Assembly (NCBI GenBank): GCA_025450405.1
Contig: JANWHL010000015.1
Coordinates: forward strand, 1-14,495
DNA: 14,495 nucleotides
Direction of reading: 5' to 3'
DNA from: Ktedonobacterales bacterium
GTDB lineage: Bacteria > Chloroflexota > Ktedonobacteria > Ktedonobacterales > JADMIN01
Positions 6,227-12,469 of this stretch are shown here, piece after piece; position 1 is the stretch's first letter; every line of letters starts with the position of its first letter. The position numbers were made by a program, and so were the translations under genes. A model generated the notes under the pieces. It had not been told where the DNA came from. It did no database searches and worked only from the letters and a program-made list of their open reading frames with translations.

Positions 6227-7402
6227 ATGCCAGCGCTCACCCTGGGGGTCGTCAGCACCTATCCGCCGCGCGAAGATGGCATCGCGACCTACACGCGCGA
6301 TGTCCTGCACGCCGTCCGGGCCGGTCCCGACCGCATCACCGCCGAAGTGGCGGCGATCACCGATTCCGAGGCGTTTTATGCCTACCCACGCCAGGTACGC
6401 TGGGAGATCGAGCAGGGGAATCCGACCAGCTTCGCGGACGCCGGGCGCGCGCTCACGCGCGCGCGCGTGGACGTCGTCTCGATCCAGCACGAGTTTGGCC
6501 TCTTCGGCATCTGGGGCGAGCCGCTGATTGACTACACGGCCGCCCTGCTAGAAACCGTGAAGACGCCAGTGGTCACGACGCTCCACACTGTCCTGCCGCA
6601 GCCGCGCGCCGACATCCGCGAGGCCATCCGCCAGCTCTGCGAGCGCAGCGCGGCGGTAGTCGTGATGGTCAACCTGGGCACCAAAATTCTGGTGGAGGAC
6701 TACGAGATCGAGCGGGCGAAGCTCGTCATGATTCCGCATGGGGTGCCCGTCGTCCGCCGGTCCGAAACCCAGCACATGAAACAGGCCCTGCGCCTGGACG
6801 GCTACACTGTGATCTGCACGTTTGGGCTGCTTAGCCGGGGCAAGGGCATTGAGGACGCGATTCGCGCCATGCCGGCGATTGTCGAGCGCCATCCGGACGT
6901 GCTGTATCTGATCATGGGCGAGACCCATCCCCAGGTACGACAGTACGAAGGGGAATCGTACCGCGCGGAGCTGGTGGCACTCGCGCGCGAGCTTGGCATA
7001 AGCCGGCATGTGCGCTTTCTGAACCAGTATCTCGAGTCGCGCGACCTGATCCGCTATTTGCAGGCGACCGACGTGTATATCACGCCCTACCACGACCGCA
7101 ACCAGATCACCAGCGGAACCCTGTCTTACGCGCTTGGCTGCGGGCGGGCCATCGTGAGCACACCGTACGTCTACGCCGGCGAGGCGCTGGCGGAGGGCCG
7201 CGGCCTCTTCGCCGAGTTCGAGAATCCCGAAAGCATCGCGCGCTGCGTCAATCTCTATCTGGAGAATACGGCGTTTCGGATGGAAACCCAGGAGCGTGCG
7301 CTCGAATATGGGCACACAATGGCCTGGCCCGTGGTGGGCACACGCTACGCCGAGGTGTTCCGGCGGGCGGCCCGTGGAGAGCCCACGGCGAGTGAGCTAT
7401 GA
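6227..7402 (+). CDS. GT4-like glycosyltransferase
   Basis: A 391-residue GT-B fold glycosyltransferase, most like family GT4. These transfer a sugar from a nucleotide-sugar donor. The N-terminal acceptor half starts LGVVSTYPPREDGIATYTRD, with the substrate-loop pattern 'PP..DGIA'. The central VSIQHEFGLFG (84-94) and VVTTLHTVLP (115-124) are typical of a bacterial GT4 subgroup. The donor half begins at FGLLSRGKGIEDAI (199-212), where R204 and K206 should bind the donor phosphates. The usual EX7E motif is not obvious; QITSGTLSYALG (293-304) lies where it is expected. ATG 6227 is chosen because it sits after AAAGGGA and begins the conserved fold; 70 upstream in-frame residues look non-coding. 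It lacks membrane segments. No polysaccharide operon surrounds it, so the acceptor is unknown. Confidence 0.88.
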   Translation: MPALTLGVVSTYPPREDGIATYTRDVLHAVRAGPDRITAEVAAITDSEAFYAYPRQVRWEIEQGNPTSFADAGRALTRARVDVVSIQHEFGLFGIWGEPLIDYTAALLETVKTPVVTTLHTVLPQPRADIREAIRQLCERSAAVVVMVNLGTKILVEDYEIERAKLVMIPHGVPVVRRSETQHMKQALRLDGYTVICTFGLLSRGKGIEDAIRAMPAIVERHPDVLYLIMGETHPQVRQYEGESYRAELVALARELGISRHVRFLNQYLESRDLIRYLQATDVYITPYHDRNQITSGTLSYALGCGRAIVSTPYVYAGEALAEGRGLFAEFENPESIARCVNLYLENTAFRMETQERALEYGHTMAWPVVGTRYAEVFRRAARGEPTASEL

Positions 7403-7425
7403 TGGCTGGCCCGTGATGGCTGGCC
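7400..7425. repeat. Short direct repeat at the convergent gene ends
   Basis: TGATGGCTGGCC occurs at 7400-7411 and 7414-7425. The first copy includes the stop codon of the glycosyltransferase. Only 33 bases separate this gene from the convergent response regulator. Confidence 0.6.
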
Positions 7426-7435
7426 AGTGTCGTCG

Positions 7436-8008
7436 CTACTCGGACATCGACAGGGCGAGAATGCGCTCGACGACCGTCAGCAGGTCCACCAGGTCGAACG
7501 GCTTGCGCAGAAAGTCCGCGTGCAGTGAGGCGGCCTCTTCCAACAAGAGCCGGTTGGATACGTCCAGCGCCGTCATGAGCACGCTCGGCACGCGCGCCAG
7601 GCGCGGGTGCCGGCGCAGCCGCTCCAGCAGCGCGCGGCCATCCCCATCCGGAAGCCGCACATCGCAGAGGATCAGGTCCGGAGTCCAGGCCAGCGCCGCG
7701 CGTTCCGCCTCGGCGGTGGTGCTCGCCAGTCGGACCTCGGTGTCGGGCAGCTCCAGCGCGAGCGTCCGCGTGATCAAATCGAGGAGCAGGGCGTCATCGT
7801 CCACCACCAGCACGTTCGGACGCGGCAGCAACCGCGGGAACCGCGCCAGCGACTCATCCCAGGGCGACGTCACACCCAGCCCGCCCGTCACATCGTGGTC
7901 ATCGGGCGTGCTCAGTGGTTCCAGCGGCCAGGCGCCGTCGCGCGCGGCGGTGCGCCCCAGCACATAGTCTGGGCGGCATGGCGGGATGGTCACGTTCGGC
8001 GCGCCCAT
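7436..8008 (-). CDS. Receiver-only response regulator
   Basis: A 190-residue protein with one CheY-like receiver domain (residues about 65-186) and no output domain. The phosphorylation site is complete: acidic pocket D70-D72 (LVVDDD), phospho-acceptor D116 (LILCDVRLPDGDG), T146 (VLMTA) and K169 followed by P170 (LRKPFD). A 63-residue N-terminal extension without recognised domain precedes it, rich in Pro, Asp and Arg and probably disordered. Such proteins relay phosphate or act by protein contact, downstream of a histidine kinase. No kinase is encoded in this window; the 10-TM protein nearby lacks one. The ATG follows GAGGAGG by 7 bases. A strong GC hairpin lies 25 bases upstream of the start. 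It is convergent with the glycosyltransferase. Confidence 0.9.
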   Translation of the reverse strand: MGAPNVTIPPCRPDYVLGRTAARDGAWPLEPLSTPDDHDVTGGLGVTSPWDESLARFPRLLPRPNVLVVDDDALLLDLITRTLALELPDTEVRLASTTAEAERAALAWTPDLILCDVRLPDGDGRALLERLRRHPRLARVPSVLMTALDVSNRLLLEEAASLHADFLRKPFDLVDLLTVVERILALSMSE

Positions 8009-8032
8009 CGTGGGGCCTCCTCGCTGGCTCCG

Positions 8033-8054
8033 GCGCGGGGCGCGGTCCCCGCGC
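8033..8054. other. GC-rich hairpin upstream of the response regulator
   Basis: GCGCGGGG (8033-8040) and CCCCGCGC (8047-8054) form a perfect 8-bp stem with a six-base loop. On the minus strand it follows the DUF6249-like gene and precedes the response-regulator ribosome site. There is no T tract, so it may be a leader hairpin rather than an intrinsic terminator. Confidence 0.45.
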
Positions 8055-8192
8055 GCCGGTCATGGAGGCTTTGGAGCGTCCGGCTGACCGGCTGTTGGCT
8101 TGTGGCTGAGGTGGCAAGATTCGTGCCAGGTTTCGCGGGTCCGCGCGCGATGCGCTCTTGTCCTCGTCGCCTGGTCCTTCGAGCCCTCGGCA

Positions 8193-8759
8193 TCAGGCGC
8201 CGGAGGCTTCCCCACGCTCATCCACGTTACGCTCATCCGCGTTGGTGGAGCCATCAACCAGTCGCCAACCCGCGGGCCGTCCCGCCGCGCCCTCGGCGGC
8301 CCCGCGCGCGCGGGGGGCCACACCGCCCGCGTGCTCGTGAGCGTCGTCCTCTCCCGGCACTTCCGGCGCGCTCGTCGCGCCGCTGCTGGGCTCTACCCGG
8401 GGGGCGACGAGATAGTGGCTCGCGACCAGCGCCGCCCCCACCGCCATCGGGATCAGCCCCGGCAGCAACCAGGGACCAAACTTGCCGGGTACCGCGCTAA
8501 ACGGCGCTGGCAGGAGATAGCCCAACGTATAGAGACCAAGCGTCGCGGCCAGCCCAACCATCATCGTGATCAGCCCGCCACGGAGCGCGGCCGACCCCGG
8601 CCGGGGCGCCAGGATGCGTCCGTGCGCGGGCGGAGTCAGACCCCGGTCGATCATCGCCATGCGCTCGCGGTGGTCCAGAAAGCGCACCAGCAAAATGAAG
8701 CCCAGAAAGAGCAAGAGCGAGCCCAACCACTCGAGCCCGACCACCTCGATCGCATCCAT
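8193..8759 (-). CDS. DUF6249-like membrane protein
   Basis: A 188-residue protein with three predicted membrane helices (about residues 8-27, 60-82 and 98-119). Between the first two lies the conserved stretch DHRERMAMIDRGL (29-41), which I associate with the DUF6249 family of unknown function, often encoded next to ECF sigma genes. The C-terminal 70 residues are charged, Ala/Gly/Glu-rich and probably disordered; they contain a tandem NADER/NVDER pentapeptide encoded by two 15-base copies. The start is an ATG following GAGGAAGTGAGGAA. The gene is divergent from the first ECF sigma gene, with a 199-base shared promoter region, which suggests a functional or regulatory tie. The function itself is unknown. 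Confidence 0.78.
   Translation of the reverse strand: MDAIEVVGLEWLGSLLLFLGFILLVRFLDHRERMAMIDRGLTPPAHGRILAPRPGSAALRGGLITMMVGLAATLGLYTLGYLLPAPFSAVPGKFGPWLLPGLIPMAVGAALVASHYLVAPRVEPSSGATSAPEVPGEDDAHEHAGGVAPRARGAAEGAAGRPAGWRLVDGSTNADERNVDERGEASGA
8214..8243. repeat. In-frame 15-bp tandem repeat
   Basis: ACGCTCATCCACGTT and ACGCTCATCCGCGTT lie side by side and differ at one base. On the minus strand they encode the pentapeptides NADER and NVDER in the tail of the DUF6249-like protein. Confidence 0.75.
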
Positions 8760-8802
8760 CGTTCCTCACTTCCTCTCCCACACCGCCCAACCAGACAACC
8801 CC

Positions 8803-8832
8803 CTGACACAGTGTGCGCCCACAGGGTATAAT
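8803..8832 (+). promoter_or_regulatory. Promoter of the first sigma/anti-sigma operon
   Basis: CTGACA (8803-8808) and a perfect TATAAT (8827-8832) are separated by 18 bases. This is the best sigma-70 promoter in the window. Transcription should start near 8839, giving a leader of about 120 bases. A short dyad ACAC-A-GTGT (8806-8814) overlaps the -35 and could bind a regulator. Confidence 0.75.
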
Positions 8833-8850
8833 AACGCCTGTGGAGGCCGC

Positions 8851-8880
8851 GTGGCATTGTCGATGCGCGCGGCGGCATGA
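8851..8880 (+). CDS. Possible nine-codon leader peptide
   Basis: A GTG four bases after a GGAGG (8842-8846), just downstream of the predicted transcription start, opens a nine-codon ORF (VALSMRAAA). Its TGA overlaps the first ATG of the 15-base repeat (ATGA). The peptide has no recognised family. It could be a translated leader that controls access to the downstream repeat and the sigma start; this is an inference from the ribosome site alone. Confidence 0.3.
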   Translation: MALSMRAAA

Positions 8881-8936
8881 GTCGCGGCGGCATGAGTCGC
8901 GGCGGCATGAGTCGCGGCGGCATGAGTCGCGGCGGC
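8877..8936. repeat. Four perfect 15-bp tandem repeats in the sigma leader
   Basis: Four identical copies of ATGAGTCGCGGCGGC occupy the leader between the promoter and the ECF sigma start. Each copy carries an ATG in the same frame, so an ORF of MSRGG repeated four times runs from 8877 to 9086, out of frame with and overlapping the sigma gene. In the sigma frame each copy contains a TGA. The perfect identity suggests recent expansion. I do not claim the overlapping ORF is a gene. Confidence 0.9.
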
Positions 8937-8958
8937 CCTATTCTCGGCGGGAGGGACG

Positions 8959-9786
8959 ATGGATCCGCGCACCCTACTCGGCCGTCTCGGGATTCCCGGG
9001 GACGGCGCGCGGGAGCTCGGTGGACTCGCCACGTCCCTTGGGGCGGCGATCCCGGTCGCGGGCCTCGCTGGCGCTCCGGCTGCTAAAGCGGCTCCGGCGC
9101 TCGAATTGGACCTGATCGCGCGCGCGCGCGGCGGAGACCAGGACGCCTTTGCCGTGCTCGTCCGCCTGCACCAACGGGCGGTCTATGCGCTCGCGATGCG
9201 CATGCTGCGCGACGAGGACGAGGCGACTGAAGCGACTCAGGAAGCCTTTCTGGCGGCATGGCAGGGATTGGCCGGGTTCCGCGCGGAGGCGCGCTTCGCG
9301 ACCTGGGTGTACCGCATCACCTATAACTACTGCCTGAAGGTGGCCGAGCGCCGCCGCCGTGATGCGCTCGCGCGCGCCGAGCTCACCAGCCAGACGGAAC
9401 GCGCCGAGCGGCCCGCCGTACGCCTCAGCCAGGTACATGCGCAGGCCGCCCTGCGCGACCTGTGCGACACCGTGCGCGCGGAGATGGCCAACCTTCCGCC
9501 CAAGTACCGCGCGGTGCTCGCGCTGCGCCATTTGCAAGACCTAACCTACGAAGAGATGGCCGATGTCCTCGGGATGCCGATCGGGACGGTCAAGACCCAC
9601 CTCTTCCGAGCGCGCGCGCTCCTGCGGGACCGGCTGGGCGACCTCGACCGCGCCACGTCGAGCGCCGCGTCGAGTGGCATGACCCGCGCGGGCGAGCTGA
9701 GCGCGGGTCTGAGCGCCGGCCTGCGCGACCTCGGCGACATGATCGGCAAGGGCCTGGATGGCTGGCGGAAGGAGGCCGAACGATGA
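8959..9786 (+). CDS. ECF-type RNA polymerase sigma factor (first)
   Basis: A 275-residue ECF sigma factor, which directs RNA polymerase to a set of stress or envelope promoters. Region 2 (about residues 65-130) includes the helix with DEDEATEATQEAFLAAW and the FATWVYRITYNYCL segment. Region 4 (about 172-226) has LPPKYRAVLALRHLQDLTYE and the helix-turn-helix MADVLGMPIGTVKTHLFRAR. It is longer than the usual 180-200 residues: a 50-residue Ala/Gly-rich N-terminal extension and a 45-residue C-terminal tail (GELSAGLSAGLRDLGDMIGK) that looks amphipathic. The ATG follows GGGAGGG by about 5 bases. The stop overlaps the start of the anti-sigma gene (ATGA), so the pair is translationally coupled and transcribed from the promoter at 8803-8832. 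Confidence 0.93.
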   Translation: MDPRTLLGRLGIPGDGARELGGLATSLGAAIPVAGLAGAPAAKAAPALELDLIARARGGDQDAFAVLVRLHQRAVYALAMRMLRDEDEATEATQEAFLAAWQGLAGFRAEARFATWVYRITYNYCLKVAERRRRDALARAELTSQTERAERPAVRLSQVHAQAALRDLCDTVRAEMANLPPKYRAVLALRHLQDLTYEEMADVLGMPIGTVKTHLFRARALLRDRLGDLDRATSSAASSGMTRAGELSAGLSAGLRDLGDMIGKGLDGWRKEAER

Positions 9787-10340
9787 CCTGTCACCAAGCT
9801 GTCCGCTGGCTCCAGCTCTATGCGGACGGACGCCTGGACACCGGCCACTTCCGGCTCCTGGAACGCCACCTGGCCGGCTGTCCGAGCTGCCGGCACGAGC
9901 ATGTGCTGCTCGAGGTCATCTGCCAGGCCGCGGTGGACGACGAGCCGCCGCGTGAGCCCGCCGGCCTCACCGAAAGCATCATCTGGCGCATCGCGGCTGT
10001 TGAGACCCGGCGTCGCGAGGCCATGGCGGTCGCGGCGGCGGCGCCAGCGCGCGACTTCTCGCCGGACTGGGGCGATGGCCTTCTGGCCTCCGTCCTCGCG
10101 ACGATGGCGACCGTCGTGTTCCTCTATTTCCAGCCCGCGATCCGCGCGATGGCGGCCCGCGCCTGCCTGGAGCTGCTTGGACAGGTGGAGCGTGGCGTCG
10201 GTGAGGCGGTTGTGGGCTCCTCGTCATGGCTCGCGTGGGCGGTCTGGGTGGTCGTCGGCGTCTGTCTGGCCATCTGGTTCGCTGGCGGCGAGGTGCGCGC
10301 GGGCTGGCGGCGCACGCTCACCGAATGGCTGCCGCGCTGA
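9783..10340 (+). CDS. Zinc-finger anti-sigma factor with two TM helices (first)
   Basis: A 185-residue anti-sigma factor that should bind the sigma factor encoded just upstream. The N-terminus has the zinc-binding anti-sigma (ZAS/zf-HC2) motif: H29-x3-C33-x2-C36 (HLAGCPSC), with an earlier C3-H4 as a possible further ligand. Two hydrophobic segments follow, about residues 99-117 (GLLASVLATMATVVFLYF) and 148-168 (WLAWAVWVVVGVCLAIWF), so it is anchored in the membrane. The N-terminal domain faces the cytoplasm, and a short external loop (about 118-147) lies between the helices. A basic tail (WRRTLTEWLPR) ends the protein. The start overlaps the sigma stop by four bases. What signal releases the sigma factor cannot be told. 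Confidence 0.88.
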   Translation: MTCHQAVRWLQLYADGRLDTGHFRLLERHLAGCPSCRHEHVLLEVICQAAVDDEPPREPAGLTESIIWRIAAVETRRREAMAVAAAAPARDFSPDWGDGLLASVLATMATVVFLYFQPAIRAMAARACLELLGQVERGVGEAVVGSSSWLAWAVWVVVGVCLAIWFAGGEVRAGWRRTLTEWLPR

Positions 10341-10694
10341 TTCTCGGCGCGGCCACCGCCCCCCGCTGACGACCACCACTGTCGACCGCCACTGTCGACC
10401 CCGCCGCTCGCCTCTCGGCACGCGGCTTGCGATGCAGCCGCGTTCGGGATGGCCGCCTGGCGCCGTTTGGATCGTTCCTCTTAGACCGTTGGCGGCGCGA
10501 CTCCCGCTCGTCGGCGCGCGTCGGCGCGGTGCGCGCTCACGCTCCCTGGGCCGGCGAGCCCATTTCTCGGCGTGCGGTGGAAGCCCGCGGAGTGCGGCGC
10601 GGTGCCCTGGCCCCACCACCTGGACCATTTTGGGCCCCAGGTCAACCGATAGTTCGCCTCAGGGGTATGAAGTCTTAGGAGAGGGGCCCACGCT
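10341..10694. other. Intergenic region between the two sigma modules
   Basis: This 354-base gap separates the two sigma/anti-sigma pairs on the same strand. It holds a 13-base tandem repeat (10375-10400) with GTCGAC, and a GC-rich stretch without convincing ORFs. No clear -10/-35 pair is visible, so a promoter for the second pair was not identified; an ECF-type promoter would not look like consensus. A three-codon ATG-AAG-TCT-TAG (10667-10678) overlaps the ribosome site of the next gene. Confidence 0.5.
10375..10400. repeat. 13-bp tandem repeat
   Basis: Two adjacent 13-base units (10375-10387 and 10388-10400) share CCACTGTCGACC and differ only in their first base. Each unit holds the palindrome GTCGAC. 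It lies 35 bases after the anti-sigma stop. Confidence 0.7.
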
Positions 10695-11297
10695 CTGACC
10701 GACCAGGACTTCGAAGACGCCGAGTTGGTGGCGCGCCTCGCCGACGGTGACGAATCGGCCCTCGGGCCCCTCTACGACCGCTACGGCAAGGTGATCTACT
10801 CGCTGGCCCTACGCATCGTCCACGACCGCCCGGCGGCCGAGGAGATTGCGCAGGAGGTCTTCGTGCGCCTCTGGCGCAGCGCGGGGAGCTTCGAACCCGG
10901 GCGCGGCCGTGTCTCCGCCTGGGTGCTGCGCATCGCCCACAACCTCGCCCTCAACGAGATCCGCCGCCGGCAAAGTCGTCCCGTCGCCGCCGACCAGTTC
11001 GACTGGGCGTCGGATGGCGCCGTCCTCGAAGACTCGGCCGCCGAACGTGACCCCGCGATGGCCACCTGGCTCTTGGAACGTGCTCGCGCCATCCGGCGCG
11101 CCCTGGCGCAGCTACCAGAGGCGCAGCGTCGTTGCATTGAGCTGGCGTTCTATGGTGGCCTCTCGCAGGCGGAAGTCGCCGCGGCCACCGGCGACCCACT
11201 GGGCACCGTAAAGAGCCGCATCCGCATGGGCATGCTCCGCCTGCGCGAGTTGCTGGCCGCCGAAGGAGTGGATAGCGAATCAATGGAGGTGACCTGA
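10695..11297 (+). CDS. ECF sigma factor, SigK-like (second), probable CTG start
   Basis: A 200-residue ECF sigma factor. Region 2 spans about residues 24-92 (LGPLYDRYGKVIYSLALRI, then AAEEIAQEVFVRLWRSA, then SAWVLRIAHNLALNEIRRR). Region 4 spans about 135-187 (LPEAQRRCIELAFYGGLSQAEV, then GTVKSRIRMGMLRLRELL). The layout resembles the SigK-like ECF group, matching the RskA-like anti-sigma gene that follows. The start is uncertain. No ATG or GTG exists between the in-frame TGA at 10668 and the core. CTG at 10695, after GGAGAGGGG, gives a typical N-terminus (LTDQDFEDAELVARLADGDE); a TTG at 10725 would remove ten conserved-looking residues. A GGAGGTGA inside its last codons probably serves the next gene. 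Confidence 0.9.
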   Translation: MTDQDFEDAELVARLADGDESALGPLYDRYGKVIYSLALRIVHDRPAAEEIAQEVFVRLWRSAGSFEPGRGRVSAWVLRIAHNLALNEIRRRQSRPVAADQFDWASDGAVLEDSAAERDPAMATWLLERARAIRRALAQLPEAQRRCIELAFYGGLSQAEVAAATGDPLGTVKSRIRMGMLRLRELLAAEGVDSESMEVT

Positions 11298-11374
11298 CCA
11301 CCAGTCCGCGCGAACAGGTGACGAGAGTCGCGGCCCAGGGAGGCGGCGAGGGTGAGAGGATCCGCGAGATACCA

Positions 11375-12103
11375 ATGGACGACGAGCAGCACGTAGATGC
11401 CGAGCTAGACGCCTACGCCCTCGGGGCACTGGAGGCCGACGAGGTCGCGGCGGTCGAGGCGCATCTTTCCGGATGCGCCCGCTGCCGGGACTTCGCCGTC
11501 CGCTCGCGCGCGTCCGCTGGCATGCTGCTCTTCTCCGCGCCGCTGGTCGAGCCCGCGCCCGATCTCCGCGCGCGGATCCTCCGCCGTGTGCACGAGGTCG
11601 CAATCGCCGACGCCGCCGCCGAGACCGCGCCCGCCCCCGCGCCGCCGGCGGAGCGTGCGGGCGCGGACTGGGGACTCCTCGGCCGCCTCTTTGGTGGCCG
11701 GCGCGACGCCGGTCAGCCGGGCGACTCCGGGCGGGCAAGCGCATTGTTGGAGGACCTGCTGGCCACTCCCGGCTCAGTCGTCTGGAATGTGGCCGGCACC
11801 GCCGATGCGCCCGGCGCCGCCGCGCGCCTCATTGGCGTGCCGGGGGGCCGCGATGCCGTGCTCGTCACCAGCGGGCTCCCCCATCTGCCTCCGGGTCGGG
11901 TCTATCAGGTCTGGCTGCTCCGTGGCGGCCAGCCGGTGCCTAATGCCCTCTTCCGCGTCGCGCGTGGCGGGCGCGGCCGGCAGATCGTGCGCGCCCCCAC
12001 CACCCTGGGCGACTTCCAGGTCGTCGCGGTCACCCCCGAGCCCGAGTCCGGCAGCCCCGCGCCCACCGGGCCGATCCTCCTCATGGGGGAGCTCACCGCC
12101 TGA
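11375..12103 (+). CDS. RskA-like anti-sigma factor without visible TM helix
   Basis: A 242-residue anti-sigma factor for the preceding SigK-like sigma. The N-terminal zinc anti-sigma domain (about residues 7-55) has ELDAYALGALEADE and H30-x3-C34-x2-C37. The C-terminal half (about 134-240) is an RskA domain: VVWNVAGTADAP, GRVYQVWLLRGGQPVPNALF, FQVVAVTPEPESGSPAPTGP. Classical RskA has a membrane helix between these; here residues 75-130 are Ala/Pro-rich then charged (GLLGRLFGGRRDAG), and I see no TM helix. It may be soluble or attached otherwise. The ATG at 11375 is chosen on homology. It lacks a well-spaced ribosome site. A strong GGAGGTGA (11285-11292) sits before in-frame CTG 11294, and GTG 11318 is also open, so the true protein may be up to 27 residues longer. 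Confidence 0.85.
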   Translation: MDDEQHVDAELDAYALGALEADEVAAVEAHLSGCARCRDFAVRSRASAGMLLFSAPLVEPAPDLRARILRRVHEVAIADAAAETAPAPAPPAERAGADWGLLGRLFGGRRDAGQPGDSGRASALLEDLLATPGSVVWNVAGTADAPGAAARLIGVPGGRDAVLVTSGLPHLPPGRVYQVWLLRGGQPVPNALFRVARGGRGRQIVRAPTTLGDFQVVAVTPEPESGSPAPTGPILLMGELTA

Positions 12104-12222
12104 CGACCGCGGAGGACGGCGCGCACTCGCAGTGTCCTTTGCGCGAAAAGGCGCCCAATGGCCACGTGGTAGCCGGACCTGCGCCCCTTGTATCCACCGA
12201 TCACATAACCCACCCGAAGCCC

Positions 12223-12251
12223 AGGATTACCCGCGGAACTTCCTTTCCGCG
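12223..12251. repeat. Hairpin repeat copy D
   Basis: AGGATTACC precedes a perfect 7-bp stem CGCGGAA (12232-12238), loop CTTCCT, stem TTCCGCG (12245-12251). It is the same element as copies B and E. Confidence 0.8.
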
Positions 12252-12327
12252 TTCTCGCCATGCCACTGCCCTCGCCCTGGGCCGCTTCGCCGCCAATTTC
12301 ACGCATCGCGCTGGCAGCCCGCCACCC

Positions 12328-12356
12328 GGGATTACGCGCGGAACTTCAATTCCGCA
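12328..12356. repeat. Hairpin repeat copy E
   Basis: GGGATTACG precedes a stem GCGGAA (12338-12343), loop CTTCAA, stem TTCCGC (12350-12355). The outer C-A pair is mismatched, leaving 6 bp. Confidence 0.8.
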
Positions 12357-12450
12357 TGCCCGCCACACCACCCGCCACACCACCCGCCCGCCAACCAGCG
12401 CCATCGACCGCCACCCAGTACCCCTGTCCGCCGGCCGTCCGGCTTCCGTC

Positions 12451-12469
12451 GTGGTCCGCGCCAGACCAC
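12451..12469 (-). terminator. Hairpin just after the peptidase stop
   Basis: GTGGTC (12451-12456) and GACCAC (12464-12469) form a perfect 6-bp stem around 7 bases, directly after the TAG of the peptidase on the minus strand. No T run follows, so termination is only inferred from position. Confidence 0.4.

Larger units (their letters stand above)
12104..12469. other. Convergent intergenic gap with hairpin repeats
   Basis: This 366-base gap between the convergent anti-sigma and peptidase genes contains two more copies (D and E) of the hairpin repeat family, then a Pro/His-type CCACACCACCCGCC tract. A weak CCTTT/AAAGG hairpin (12136-12151) follows the anti-sigma gene. ORFs here overlap the peptidase on the opposite strand and are low complexity, so it is treated as non-coding. 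Confidence 0.65.

Noticed and set aside
8877..8936. Four short repeats as a CRISPR array
   Set aside because: The 15-base units are directly tandem with no spacers, and no cas gene is present.
8877..9086. ORF encoding MSRGG x4 as a real gene
   Set aside because: Beyond the repeat the translation is an out-of-frame reading of the sigma gene, and there is no ribosome site of its own. Kept only as a repeat and a possible leader ORF.
10427..10678. 83-codon ORF between the sigma modules
   Set aside because: Arg/Ala/Pro-rich composition, no ribosome site and no family likeness; probably a chance ORF.
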